Positions 7,348-15,113 of a stretch of 17,966 bases of DNA are shown one piece after another. Every line of letters starts with the position of its first letter. Within the stretch, counting starts at the first letter, position 1. Origin of the DNA: PALSA-1355 sp035496575 (lineage in GTDB: Bacteria; Planctomycetota; Planctomycetia; Pirellulales; PALSA-1355); the NCBI GenBank assembly GCA_035496575.1, contig DATJEN010000171.1:1-17966 (forward strand). The letters are read 5' to 3'. Under the pieces are notes generated by a model, which saw only the letters and a program-made list of their open reading frames with translations, was not told where the DNA came from and ran no database searches. The position numbers and the translations under genes were made by a program.

Positions 7348-7469
7348 CACCCCGCGCGTGCGCCACGAGTAGCGCGAGTGGGCGCGGGTATGTTTCTCGC
7401 GCCATGCGCGCGGTAAGCTACTTGGCTCAACTTGGATAACAAAACGGACCCTCGCGATTCGAGCCATTC

Positions 7470-8267
7470 ATGAGAACCAATCCGGTCAAACGGGCCCTGG
7501 CAGCGGGCGAGCCAAGTTTTGGCACGTGGCTGTCGCTCGGCGACCTTTTTGCCACGCGGCTGTTGGCACGCATGGGCTTTGCCTGGCTGACCTTGGACAT
7601 GGAGCACTGCGCGATCGACTGGTCGCAAGCCGCCATGATCTTTGCCGCGATCGCCGATGCGGGCGGCGTGCCGCTCGCGCGCGTGCCCAAGGGCAATCAC
7701 GATTACATCAAGCGCACGCTGGACGCCGGCGCGTGGGGGATCGTGGTGCCCATGGTGGACACCGTCGAACAGGCGAAGATCGCGATCGCGGCCGCCAAGT
7801 ATCCGCCGATCGGCAATCGCAGCCTGGGTGGCGGCATGCACTCGCTCAACTTCGATTGTTCGAGCGGCGATTACTTCAAGCGCGCCAACGACGAAATCCT
7901 GGTCATTCTGCAAACCGAAAGTCCCACTGGCGTCGCCAACGCCGAGGCCATTTACAGCCTGCCGGGGGTCGACGCGATCTTCGTCGGGCCGGTGGATCTC
8001 CGCGCGCAAATGCGCGCTAAAGACGGCACCGAAGCCAGCGACAAGGAATTCGAAGCCATGTTGGCCCGCGTGATCGCGGCGGGCAAGAAGACCGGCACGC
8101 CAACCGGCATGCACGTCATGGACACGGCCAGCGCACACCGCCGTGCCGAGCAAGGCATGCAGTTCATCGCGATAGGCAGCGAACTGCGGATGATGACCGA
8201 GCGAGCCGCCGAAATCGTGAAGGCCGTGCAGCCGGAAGGCCAGCATCAAGAGTTAGTCAAATACTAG
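7470..8267 (+). CDS. HpcH/HpaI family class II aldolase (2-keto-3-deoxy sugar acid aldolase-like)
   Basis: Members of this TIM-barrel family use a divalent metal to cleave 4-hydroxy-2-oxo acids such as 4-hydroxy-2-oxoheptanedioate or 2-keto-3-deoxy-L-rhamnonate, giving pyruvate and an aldehyde. The protein has 265 residues, the family norm. It shows TLDMEHCAID with the catalytic base His46, LARVP with the substrate-binding Arg71, LQTES with the metal-ligand Glu150, and FVGPVDLRAQ with the metal-ligand Asp176. ATG 7470 fits homologues (NPVKRAL..GEPSFGTW). The next gene starts 16 bases after its stop, so both are probably co-transcribed. The exact substrate cannot be read from sequence; planctomycetes often carry such aldolases in deoxy-sugar degradation. 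Confidence 0.9.
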   Translation: MRTNPVKRALAAGEPSFGTWLSLGDLFATRLLARMGFAWLTLDMEHCAIDWSQAAMIFAAIADAGGVPLARVPKGNHDYIKRTLDAGAWGIVVPMVDTVEQAKIAIAAAKYPPIGNRSLGGGMHSLNFDCSSGDYFKRANDEILVILQTESPTGVANAEAIYSLPGVDAIFVGPVDLRAQMRAKDGTEASDKEFEAMLARVIAAGKKTGTPTGMHVMDTASAHRRAEQGMQFIAIGSELRMMTERAAEIVKAVQPEGQHQELVKY

Positions 8268-8283
8268 CCGCACGAATCCGAGT

Positions 8284-9123
8284 ATGAGTTCGCGCCCACG
8301 CACTGCCATCCTGGAACGCCTGCGCGCGAAGATTGCCGCCGGAAAACCGATCGTCGGGGGCGGCGCCGGCACCGGCCTAAGCGCTAAAATGGCCGAGGCC
8401 GGCGGCATCGACCTGATTGTGATCTACAACTCCGGCCGCTTCCGCATGGCCGGCCGTGGCTCCCTGGCGGGCATGATGCCCTATGGCGATGCCAACGCGA
8501 TCACGATGGAAATGGCGCGCGAGGTCCTGGGGATTGTCGGTCATACTCCCGTGCTCGCGGGAGTGTGCGGCACCGACCCCTTTCGCCGCATGCCGCACTT
8601 TCTCGCCGAAGTGCTCGCCGCCGGATTCGCGGGCGTGCAGAATTTTCCCACCGTCGGGCTCATCGATGGCCGCTTTCGACAGGGACTCGAAGAAACGGGC
8701 ATGGGATTCGGACTCGAGGTGGACATGATCCGCCAAGCCGGCGAGCTCGGGCTGCTGACGACGCCTTACGCATTCACGCCCGAAGAAGCCACGGCCATGG
8801 CCGAAGCGGGCGCGGACATTTTGATCCCGCATATGGGGCTGACGACCAAGGGCACCATCGGCGCAACCAGCGGCCTGACGCTGGACGAGTCGGTGCCGCT
8901 GATCCAACAAATGCACGATGCCGCGCGCCGCGTGAAGCCCGATATCATCGTGCTGTGCCATGGCGGTCCAATCGCCGAGCCCGCTGACGCGCAGTTCATT
9001 CTCGACCACACCGAGGGCGTGGTGGGTTTTTACGGCGCAAGCTCGATGGAGAGGCTGCCGGTCGAGCCCGCCATCGCCAACCGCGTGCGCGAATTCACGG
9101 AGCTGACTTTTCCGCGCCGCTGA
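8284..9123 (+). CDS. Phosphoenolpyruvate hydrolase family / TIM-barrel protein (PF09370-like)
   Basis: This 279-residue protein matches the family often annotated as phosphoenolpyruvate hydrolase or TIM-barrel signal transduction protein; its biochemical role is poorly established. The order of motifs fits: an N-terminal helix ILERLRAKIAAGKPIVGGGAGTGLSAK; GGIDLIVIYNSGRFRMAGRGSLAG; VLAGVCGTDPFR; GVQNFPTVGLIDG; ADILIPHMGLTTKGTIGA; VLCHGGPIAEPADAQF; and GFYGASSMERLPVE near the end. It follows the HpcH/HpaI aldolase by 16 bases and probably shares its transcript. In many genomes the partner is a Tm-1-like (UPF0261) protein, which is not visible here. The last 29 bases overlap the 3' end of the opposing membrane-protein gene. 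Confidence 0.88.
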   Translation: MSSRPRTAILERLRAKIAAGKPIVGGGAGTGLSAKMAEAGGIDLIVIYNSGRFRMAGRGSLAGMMPYGDANAITMEMAREVLGIVGHTPVLAGVCGTDPFRRMPHFLAEVLAAGFAGVQNFPTVGLIDGRFRQGLEETGMGFGLEVDMIRQAGELGLLTTPYAFTPEEATAMAEAGADILIPHMGLTTKGTIGATSGLTLDESVPLIQQMHDAARRVKPDIIVLCHGGPIAEPADAQFILDHTEGVVGFYGASSMERLPVEPAIANRVREFTELTFPRR

Positions 9124-10039
9124 CTGACGCGGTCTCGTCTTGCCCGGCTCGAGCGCTCGACTTTTCAAGCGACCCGAGGCGATTCTCGATCCACGCGGCC
9201 GAGACGAATCGCCGCAACAGCGTGCGCAGAGTTTCGACAACCGCCGCGAGCGTGGCTTCGTTCAAGTCGTCGCCTGGCTGAGACGGTAGCGGCGAGTCGA
9301 CGCGGTAAAAACCCCGCCAGCCCAGGCGGGTCGGCCACATGCAAAGTTTGCCCGTCGCGTTGACGCGCTCCATCGCGCGCAAGCTCCACACGAGGCCGTA
9401 CGCATCGCGGAAATCGAGCCACACGCGATCGAGTGGCCGCGGGGCTTGAGAAACGATGCGTCGCGCCGTAGCCACGGCCCAGGATGCGACCAACGCGGCC
9501 ATGCCGGCTGGCGGCAGCCACTCGCGCGCGGACGATGCCTGCTCGAGGCCAAGAAAGGGCGCGACGAGCGCCCCCTGCCCGGCCGCGAACAGCAGACTGG
9601 CCGGCATCAAGCGGGTGCCAACCCCGTTGATCGCGCCGATCGCGATCAGAAGCACGAGAAAGGCGACTCTCGCTGGGTGTAGCTCTTGCACGCCGCCGAA
9701 CAGCAGCCACTCCAAGCCCGGCAGCGCGAGCACAACCCATAGCGAGAGCACGATGAATTGCCAGCCAGCGTCTTGCGGCCGCTTCGCGCCCAGCAGGGCC
9801 ATGAGGGGACAAAAGGTGCTCATGGCGGCGACGTAGCGAAGCGCCGTCGTGGTTGGATCGCCCGCACTCGTCGAGAAGGCCGCAGCCAGCTCGGCCGACG
9901 TGAGCGCAACGAGTGACACGACCGACCAGCACCACGGCGCAAGCAGCGTCGTGCCCCGCAGAGCGCCTCGCTGGAGCCACAAACACAACAACCCCGTCGC
10001 GGCGAGCGCCGAGGCCGCGATCAACGATGCACCAGGCAT
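9095..10039 (-). CDS. Seven-helix integral membrane protein of unknown function
   Basis: I do not recognise a family. The 314-residue product has about seven hydrophobic segments, at roughly residues 4-22, 32-52, 64-82, 92-113, 122-140, 145-163 and 172-190. A cytoplasmic-looking C-terminal domain of about 120 residues follows, containing the phrase LDRVWLDFRDAYGLVWSLRAMERVN and a GWRGFYRV segment. This C-terminal part has the character of a conserved small domain seen in other planctomycete membrane proteins, but I cannot name it. ATG 10039 opens directly with the first helix; no Shine-Dalgarno is evident. The gene converges on the PEP-hydrolase-like gene with a 29-base tail overlap and stands alone on its strand. 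Confidence 0.7.
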   Translation of the reverse strand: MPGASLIAASALAATGLLCLWLQRGALRGTTLLAPWCWSVVSLVALTSAELAAAFSTSAGDPTTTALRYVAAMSTFCPLMALLGAKRPQDAGWQFIVLSLWVVLALPGLEWLLFGGVQELHPARVAFLVLLIAIGAINGVGTRLMPASLLFAAGQGALVAPFLGLEQASSAREWLPPAGMAALVASWAVATARRIVSQAPRPLDRVWLDFRDAYGLVWSLRAMERVNATGKLCMWPTRLGWRGFYRVDSPLPSQPGDDLNEATLAAVVETLRTLLRRFVSAAWIENRLGSLEKSSARAGQDETASVSGAEKSAP

Positions 10040-10286
10040 GGTTCACTGTGTCTCAATTTATTGGGCCTCAACTTACTCTGCCTCACTCGCGCGATCGGTA
10101 TAACTCGCCAGGTCGCATGCAAAACCAGGGTCGCGAACAAAAACCGACGACCAGGTTGCGTGCGCTCAAATTGTGGGGAATGGTTAATACGCTGGGCTAG
10201 CCGGCGGTCGCCTTGCGCGCGCGAAGTGCGTGACGGCTTCGAGCGGTTGTTCTCAGCCCCGGGCATGGACGTGTTCGAATCCCATG

Positions 10287-10293
10287 AAAGGAG
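10287..10293 (+). promoter_or_regulatory. Strong Shine-Dalgarno for the Asn/Gly-repeat protein
   Basis: AAAGGAG lies 6 bases before ATG 10300 and fixes that start. A short inverted repeat (CATGG at 10264-10268, CCATG at 10282-10286) brackets the bases just upstream and could partly mask the site. Confidence 0.7.
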
Positions 10294-10299
10294 CTCACG

Positions 10300-10767
10300 A
10301 TGAGCAAAGTTGTTTTGGCTGCGTTGTGTGTATTGGCCGGCGCGAGTTCGGTAATAGCTGGGGACCCATTCGGCCCTAACTGCGGCGGTGGCAACTACGA
10401 TCAGTTTGCGGGCCCACCGGTGCCCGGCCTGCGGTTTAGTGGCGCCAACACCACGATTCTAAACGGCTCTCTGGCAGAGCGGGCAGGTCCTTGCGGCGCG
10501 TGTGCCAACGGCGGGGTGTGCGTGGATTGGAAGCTCACGTCGTGGTACGCCTCTTGGGATGGGCACCAGCCGCACTACTATCGATATTATCCGGGCTATG
10601 GGGGCGCGAACGGCGGAAACGGGGCCCCGTGCGGCGCAAATGGCGCCGCGTATAACGGATATGGGGGCGCGTACAACGGAAACGGCGCGGCGGTTAACGG
10701 AAATGGGCCCGCGTACAACGGTAACGGCGCGGCAGTTAACGGAAATGGGGCCGTGAGCGTTCCATAA
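10300..10767 (+). CDS. Small secreted protein with Asn-Gly tandem repeats
   Basis: This 155-residue protein has a clear signal peptide, MSKVVLAALCVLAGASSVIA, with likely cleavage before GDPFG. The mature part begins with a Cys-containing region (NCGGGN, GPCGACANGGVC) and a Tyr/His/Trp-rich stretch (WYASWDGHQPHYYRYYPGY). It ends in a low-complexity tail of NG units (AYNGNGAAVNGNGP). The two full 14-residue units come from 42-base near-identical tandem repeats at 10669-10752. No family or catalytic residues are recognised. The short exported Gly/Asn/Tyr-rich composition suggests a structural or surface role, which is inference. The ribosome-binding site is strong. It sits alone on the plus strand, followed by a hairpin-rich region with a terminator at 11057. 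Confidence 0.7.
   Translation: MSKVVLAALCVLAGASSVIAGDPFGPNCGGGNYDQFAGPPVPGLRFSGANTTILNGSLAERAGPCGACANGGVCVDWKLTSWYASWDGHQPHYYRYYPGYGGANGGNGAPCGANGAAYNGYGGAYNGNGAAVNGNGPAYNGNGAAVNGNGAVSVP
10669..10752 (+). repeat. Two 42-base tandem repeats coding for NGNG units
   Basis: Units at 10669-10710 and 10711-10752 start with GCGTACAACGG and end with GGAAATGGG plus three bases. They differ at only a few positions. Degenerate copies precede them (from about 10642). Each unit encodes AYNGNGAAVNGNG plus one residue. This indicates recent slippage or unequal crossing-over in the gene's 3' end. Confidence 0.85.
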
Positions 10768-11011
10768 GCTCCCACGGGCCTGGCCTTCCGTGCCGCCCAA
10801 ATGGCGGCCGAAGGCTTACCAAATCGAAATTTGACGACGGGTGGGCTCCAAGGGGGGCTCGCCCGTCATGCGTTTTGAGGCCATTAAGTCGCACTCTGCC
10901 CATGGGTTGTGGCACACGGACAAATCGCTTCAAGAGCTGCCAACGGCGAGTCCGATAAAAGTCATACAAACGTGTCGGAAGGGCGGGAACCACGTGATCC
11001 CGCTTCAGGAT
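10768..11011 (+). other. Gene-free region with three stable hairpins (possible structured 3' UTR or ncRNA)
   Basis: No supported ORF lies between the repeat-protein gene and the 11090 gene. Three hairpins stand in series. At 10783-10815, GCCTTC and GCCGCC pair with GGCGGC and GAAGGC. At 10836-10867, a 14-bp stem with G-U pairs is capped by AAGG. At 10982-11004, a 7-bp GCGGGA/TCCCGC-type stem forms. Together with the terminator that follows, they suggest a folded RNA on the plus strand. Confidence 0.45.
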
Positions 11012-11057
11012 AGAGGTCATGGCAAGACGACGGATCGACTTGCCATGACCTTTTTTT
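11012..11057 (+). terminator. Strong intrinsic terminator
   Basis: Arms AGGTCATGGCAAG (11014-11026) and CTTGCCATGACCT (11039-11051) pair perfectly over 13 bp, extendable by two pairs, with a 12-base loop. A run of seven T follows (11051-11057). It acts on plus-strand transcripts, but the nearest upstream gene stops 245 bases earlier. Confidence 0.85.
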
Positions 11058-11089
11058 GCGCGCATGCGCGGGCGGCCATATTCGCGCGC

Positions 11090-12547
11090 CTATTTTGCGG
11101 CTCCGGCTTTCGCCGCCGGGTCGGGCGATTTGCCGGTCCCGCTCGGGCGATCTGACTTGCTCTTGGGCGAAGTCTTTTCCAGCTTGAGCAGTTGAGCCAG
11201 AAATTCCTCGGCCGGCTTGCGATAAGCAAAGGGCGCGTCGGTGTTGAGCGCTTCCTTGAGCATCTTGATGGCTTCGGGCACGTTGCCCTGCTCCTTGGCC
11301 AAATTGGCCAGGTAATAGGCCATCTCAGAGGTCATGGTCTTCGCCGGACCGGTGTCGGTATTCATAGCTGCCGTAAAAGCGCGCTCCGCTTCGCGACGGC
11401 GATTAAGCCGATAGTTGATCCAGCCCAACGTGGTCATCGCTTCGACCTGGTTGGGATTCAACTTCGCTCCCAGCTCCGCAAATTGCAGCGCTCGTTGATG
11501 ATTCTCATCGCCGGGCTGCTCAATTAACACCAGCGCCAGGTTGTTGTTGATCTGCGGGTTTAAAGGCTGCGCCAGGTGCGCCTTGCCCAGGTATTTTTCG
11601 GCGAGCGGATAGTCGGCCATCAGCCGCGCGATCAGCCCCGCGATGAGATTCGACTCGAGGCCATCCGGATCGAGTTTCAAGGCCTCCCCGGCGTGCGACT
11701 TGGCGGCTTCGGCCTGATTCTTTTTGAACAAGTAAGCCGCGGCGCCAAGTTCGGTGCGTAGATCGCCCCCTCCTTTTTTGAGCGCGAAGTTCACCCAGTT
11801 TTCTTGCGCGGCCTTATCCGTCGAGAGATACGCCATGGCCAGCTCGGCCGGCATCGCCTTCTTGTCGGCTTCCGCCGCCGCCTGGAATTCGGCATAGGCG
11901 GGCTTTTGTTCGCCCAGCGCAAACAGCACTCGACCCAGCTTCTCGTGCGCTGATGCAACGCGGGTGTCGGCTTTCACCAAGGCCTCGAGCTTGGCCTTGG
12001 CCTCTTTCAAATTTCCTTTGCGCTCGTCGACGCTCGCCGCCCCTGACAGCGCACGAAGTTGCACGTCCTGTTTGCGGCGAGGGTTCTCGGTAAAGGATTC
12101 CAGCAACTTGCCGGCACGCGCGAACAGAACTTCCGCTTCGGTCAGCCGGCCCTCGTCGAGGGCATGTTCGCCGAGCATGACCAATGGCTCAGGATCCTGA
12201 GGCAAACGCTGGACCGCTTTTTCCAGCATGCCCACGGCGCCTGCCGGGTAGTTGGCGTCCAAATACAAGGCGGCCATCATGACCTCGGCTGGCGCAAGAC
12301 GCGGGGTCGACTTTTTGGCCTTCTCCAGATGATCGAACGCGGCCGCGTAATTTTTCGAGTTGAATTCGCGAATGGCATCCGCCACGTCCTGGTAGTACGG
12401 GCCGACTCCGCTTGTGGCGTTTGCCACCAGTTTTTCGACGGTCAGGTCAGCGCGGGCGACGGACACCGCGCCCAACACAAGCAAGCTCGCAAGCGCAAAA
12501 CCGCCAAACGACGGCTTCCACTCACGGCTGGACGTAACTTGAAACAT
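11090..12547 (-). CDS. Exported tetratricopeptide-repeat protein
   Basis: From ATG 12547 the product has 485 residues. It begins with a basic stretch and a hydrophobic helix (FALASLLVLGAVSVARA) ending in an AxA-like cleavage site, so it is probably periplasmic. The body is a chain of TPR-like helix pairs, for example YYQDVADAIREFNSKNYAAAFDHLEKA, PAGAVGMLEKAVQRLPQDPEP, ASAHEKLGRVLFALGEQKPAYAEF, YPLAEKYLGKAHLAQPLNPQI and VEAMTTLGWINYRLNRRREAERAF. The C-terminus is a Lys/Pro/Ser/Gly/Ala-rich disordered tail. TPR arrays bind proteins; no partner or catalytic domain is visible. A GTG at 12586 would add 13 residues but has no better ribosome-binding site. It is transcribed alone, divergently from the ABC-2 permease. 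Confidence 0.8.
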   Translation of the reverse strand: MFQVTSSREWKPSFGGFALASLLVLGAVSVARADLTVEKLVANATSGVGPYYQDVADAIREFNSKNYAAAFDHLEKAKKSTPRLAPAEVMMAALYLDANYPAGAVGMLEKAVQRLPQDPEPLVMLGEHALDEGRLTEAEVLFARAGKLLESFTENPRRKQDVQLRALSGAASVDERKGNLKEAKAKLEALVKADTRVASAHEKLGRVLFALGEQKPAYAEFQAAAEADKKAMPAELAMAYLSTDKAAQENWVNFALKKGGGDLRTELGAAAYLFKKNQAEAAKSHAGEALKLDPDGLESNLIAGLIARLMADYPLAEKYLGKAHLAQPLNPQINNNLALVLIEQPGDENHQRALQFAELGAKLNPNQVEAMTTLGWINYRLNRRREAERAFTAAMNTDTGPAKTMTSEMAYYLANLAKEQGNVPEAIKMLKEALNTDAPFAYRKPAEEFLAQLLKLEKTSPKSKSDRPSGTGKSPDPAAKAGAAK

Positions 12548-12735
12548 GATAAACCTGTTGAAAACGCGACCCTGCGCGCGAACCATCCGCTCGTCGGGCT
12601 CGTTCGTTGGTGGAACTGAAACCAGGCGTCATTTTAGTCCTCTCCGCGGATCCCTGAAAGCGCCTGGGCACGCAAGTGACTGCCAGAAGAAGGCTTTTCA
12701 CGAGGGACTCTCTCGGCGAGCCACCGGCCGTGCGC

Positions 12736-12741
12736 TATAAT
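12736..12741 (+). promoter_or_regulatory. Consensus -10 box upstream of the ABC-2 permease
   Basis: A perfect TATAAT lies 53 bases before the GTG start at 12795. No good -35 hexamer stands 16-18 bases upstream (the region reads TCTCGGCG), so the assignment rests on the -10 alone. Confidence 0.45.
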
Positions 12742-12794
12742 GCCTCAACCTGCGCGATGCGGAAGCAGTTCGGTAACGGGGCGCTCGCGCAGCG

Positions 12795-14624
12795 GTGCCC
12801 ATCCAGTTTCGGGGAGACTACTCGTTGTTCGTCGGGCCCGTGTTCACCCGCGAGATCGTGACCTCGCCGCGTCGCGCCCGGCTCTATGTCTCGAGAGCCG
12901 CTTACGTCTCTGGGCTGTTGGTGCTGGTTTGCACTGCCTGGCTGCTCCTGGCGGGCACGCAAGTCGTGCGCAACTTGAGCGACATGGCGCGGTTCGGCGC
13001 GATGCTGTTTCAGATCATCGCACCCTTGCAGCTTGCGCTGGCGCTCTTTTTCGCCGCGCTTTTGGCCGCCAGCGCCGTGGCGCAGGAGAAAGATCGTCGC
13101 ACACTGGTCCTGCTGCTGCTCACGAACCTGACTAATAGCGAACTTGTGCTCGGCAAGCTGCTGGCGGGCATGCTGAACGTGCTCGTACTGCTGGCCGCCT
13201 CGTTTCCGCTTTTCATGCTTTTGACGTTATTTGGCGGCATCTCGTTCGCGCAAATCGCGCGCGTGTTTGCCGTCACGGCCAGTGCCGCGTTGGCGGCCGG
13301 AAGTCTTGGCTCGACCTTTGCGCTGTGGCGAGAAAAAACGTTTCAAACATTGGCCCTGACCGTGCTCGCGCTCGTGTTCTGGTTGGCTGCCGGCGAGGCA
13401 CTTGCGCAGGGCGCCTTCGGCTCCGGCTGGGCTGGCATCAGCGCGGAAACCTGGGCCCAGGGTTTGAGCCCCTGGCAAACGATTTTGGCTGCCGCCCGGC
13501 CGTCGCTTGAGACACAACACGCCCTGCCTTACGTAGGCACGCCGGTGAACTTGTTCGTGCTGGTGGCGTGTGTCCTGTTCGCTGCCCTCAACCTGGTGTC
13601 GATCTTGCTCGTGCGCGTGTGGAATCCGTCGCGCGAAGTTCGCGCCACCCCGGCAACGGCCGAAGAGCCTGAGAGTATTTGGGGCCTGACGGAAGAGGCG
13701 GCCGCGGTTCGGCGGGCCGCCACGCGCAACGTGCACGCGGCCGGCGGCCGCACGCGCCAAGTGTGGGACAACCCCATCTTGTGGCGCGAGATTGCCACCT
13801 GGGCTTATGGCCGGCGGGTGTTGATCATTCGCATTGCGTATTTGGCACTGGTCGCGGCCGCGATGATCGCGCTAAGAGGCATGCTCATGGCCGAGCAGCG
13901 TCCCGGTGTGGGCTCGACGGCTTTGATTTTGGTGCCGCTTTTCGTGCTGAGTCTGGTGCTCGTCAATGCGCAGGCCGTGACCGCGCTCACCAGCGAGCGC
14001 GACGTGAAGGCGATCGATCTGTTGCTGGTCACCGACCTGACCGCCAAGGAGTTCGTATTCGGAAAGCTGGCCGGCGTGCTCTACAACACGAAGGAAATGA
14101 TCCTGCTGCCGATGGCCGCCTGTTTCTACCTGTGGTATGCACGCGCGCTGGCCGGCGAAAACCTGCTGTATATTCTGGGCGGGCTCGTGGTCATGAACGT
14201 CTTCGTGGCCGTGTTGGGCCTGCACTCCGGAATGAGTTATGGCAACTCGCGCACCGCCATCGGCGTCAGCCTGGGCACGGTGTTCTTTCTGTTCGTCGGC
14301 ATCGCCACATGCATGCGCATGATGGTGGCGTTCAGCGGCGCGTTCCACTGGCAGATTCAGCCGTTTCTGGCGTTTATGATCGGCGGTGGCGTCGGCCTGT
14401 ATGCGGCGCTCGGTTCGCGCACCCCGTCCGTCGCGATTGGCGTGGCCTCGATGACCGCCCCGATCGCCACGTTCTGGGCGATCACCAGCTTCCTGATGAA
14501 CTACAACCTGGGCGTGTTCCTGGTCACGATCGGCACATACGGATTTGCGACGGCCGCCATGCTGGTGCCGGCTATCTTCGAGTTCGACGTCGCGACCGGC
14601 CGCACGACAGGCGCCGACGAATAG
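12795..14624 (+). CDS. ABC-2 type transporter permease with two homologous membrane halves
   Basis: This 609-residue integral membrane protein looks like two ABC-2 permease halves fused in tandem. Each half has an amphipathic N-terminal start (GPVFTREIVTSPRRARLY; NPILWREIATWAYGRRVL) and a first helix. Each then has the characteristic charged motif followed by helices: EKDRRTLVLLLLTNLTNSEL with VLGKLLAG in the first half, and SERDVKAIDLLLVTDLTAKE with FVFGKLAGVL in the second. About a dozen hydrophobic segments are present. A polar linker of about 60 residues (roughly 275-335) joins the halves. The start is GTG at 12795, 53 bases after a TATAAT box. No ATPase gene is adjacent, so the nucleotide-binding partner must lie elsewhere. 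The substrate is unknown. Confidence 0.82.
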   Translation: MPIQFRGDYSLFVGPVFTREIVTSPRRARLYVSRAAYVSGLLVLVCTAWLLLAGTQVVRNLSDMARFGAMLFQIIAPLQLALALFFAALLAASAVAQEKDRRTLVLLLLTNLTNSELVLGKLLAGMLNVLVLLAASFPLFMLLTLFGGISFAQIARVFAVTASAALAAGSLGSTFALWREKTFQTLALTVLALVFWLAAGEALAQGAFGSGWAGISAETWAQGLSPWQTILAAARPSLETQHALPYVGTPVNLFVLVACVLFAALNLVSILLVRVWNPSREVRATPATAEEPESIWGLTEEAAAVRRAATRNVHAAGGRTRQVWDNPILWREIATWAYGRRVLIIRIAYLALVAAAMIALRGMLMAEQRPGVGSTALILVPLFVLSLVLVNAQAVTALTSERDVKAIDLLLVTDLTAKEFVFGKLAGVLYNTKEMILLPMAACFYLWYARALAGENLLYILGGLVVMNVFVAVLGLHSGMSYGNSRTAIGVSLGTVFFLFVGIATCMRMMVAFSGAFHWQIQPFLAFMIGGGVGLYAALGSRTPSVAIGVASMTAPIATFWAITSFLMNYNLGVFLVTIGTYGFATAAMLVPAIFEFDVATGRTTGADE

Positions 14625-14694
14625 CAAAAGCCGCGCGCTAGCGGACCTCTGTCAGCGCGCACATGGCTGCCGCATGGAGCCGCGGCCAGGTCGA

Positions 14695-14925
14695 CTACTT
14701 ATGGTAGCCGACCGACTTCACGACCAAGAGCATCTCATCGTACGTGATGAAGCGCCGGCGATGGACGAGCTTGTATTCGTCGATCGCGCGGGCCAACTCG
14801 CGGCCTTCTTCGGTCAACCCTTCGTGGCTGTTGGTGAACTGGCGCCGCTCAACGGCGGGACGGCCCACGCCGGGGTCGTAACTGCGGCGGTCGACGAAGG
14901 GAGCCTGGGGCGAAAGCGTGGTCAT
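14695..14925 (-). CDS. Small conserved planctomycete-type protein of unknown function
   Basis: This 76-residue protein begins MTTLSPQAPFVDRRSY and ends FITYDEMLLVVKSVGYHK. I recall close relatives as short hypothetical proteins in planctomycetes, but cannot verify this here. The N-terminal half is extended and rich in Pro and Arg (VGRPAVERRQFTNSHEGL). The C-terminal half is predicted helical (EEGRELARAIDEYKLVHRRR), followed by a second short helix. It has no signal peptide, membrane segment or cysteine. A basic HRRRF patch could contact nucleic acid or ribosome, which is speculation. ATG 14925 is supported by AGGAG with a 5-base spacer. It lies 188 bases downstream of the TPR lipoprotein gene on the same strand and is probably transcribed separately. 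Confidence 0.8.
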   Translation of the reverse strand: MTTLSPQAPFVDRRSYDPGVGRPAVERRQFTNSHEGLTEEGRELARAIDEYKLVHRRRFITYDEMLLVVKSVGYHK

Positions 14926-14930
14926 GCGAA

Positions 14931-14935
14931 CTCCT
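14931..14935 (-). promoter_or_regulatory. Shine-Dalgarno for the 76-residue conserved protein
   Basis: AGGAG on the minus strand, 5 bases before ATG 14925, confirms both that the short gene is real and where it starts. Confidence 0.7.
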
Positions 14936-15113
14936 GGATTGCCGGACGGTTAGCCGGCTATTGAGGCAAGCATCTGTCACAGCGTCCCACGCCGTAACAT
15001 TCAACCGTAGGCCGGAAAAAACGGGCAGGCAACCACCAAGTCCGCCCCACCAAGCACCCGATGACACGGGAGGTGCGGATCGTAACGAATATGCCGACGG
15101 CGACCAGTCGCAT

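Noticed and set aside
10264..10286. GTTCGAATCC T-arm-like string before the Asn/Gly-repeat gene
   Set aside because: No cloverleaf fits, and the sequence overlaps a translation initiation region.
10736..11065. 109-residue minus-strand ORF across the hairpin region
   Set aside because: It runs through a plus-strand terminator and three hairpins, has Arg/Pro-rich low-quality sequence and no ribosome-binding site.
13679..14641. 320-residue plus-strand ORF in another frame of the ABC-2 permease
   Set aside because: Arg/His/Gly-rich composition typical of a frame-shifted reading of GC-rich DNA; the permease frame has the real motifs.
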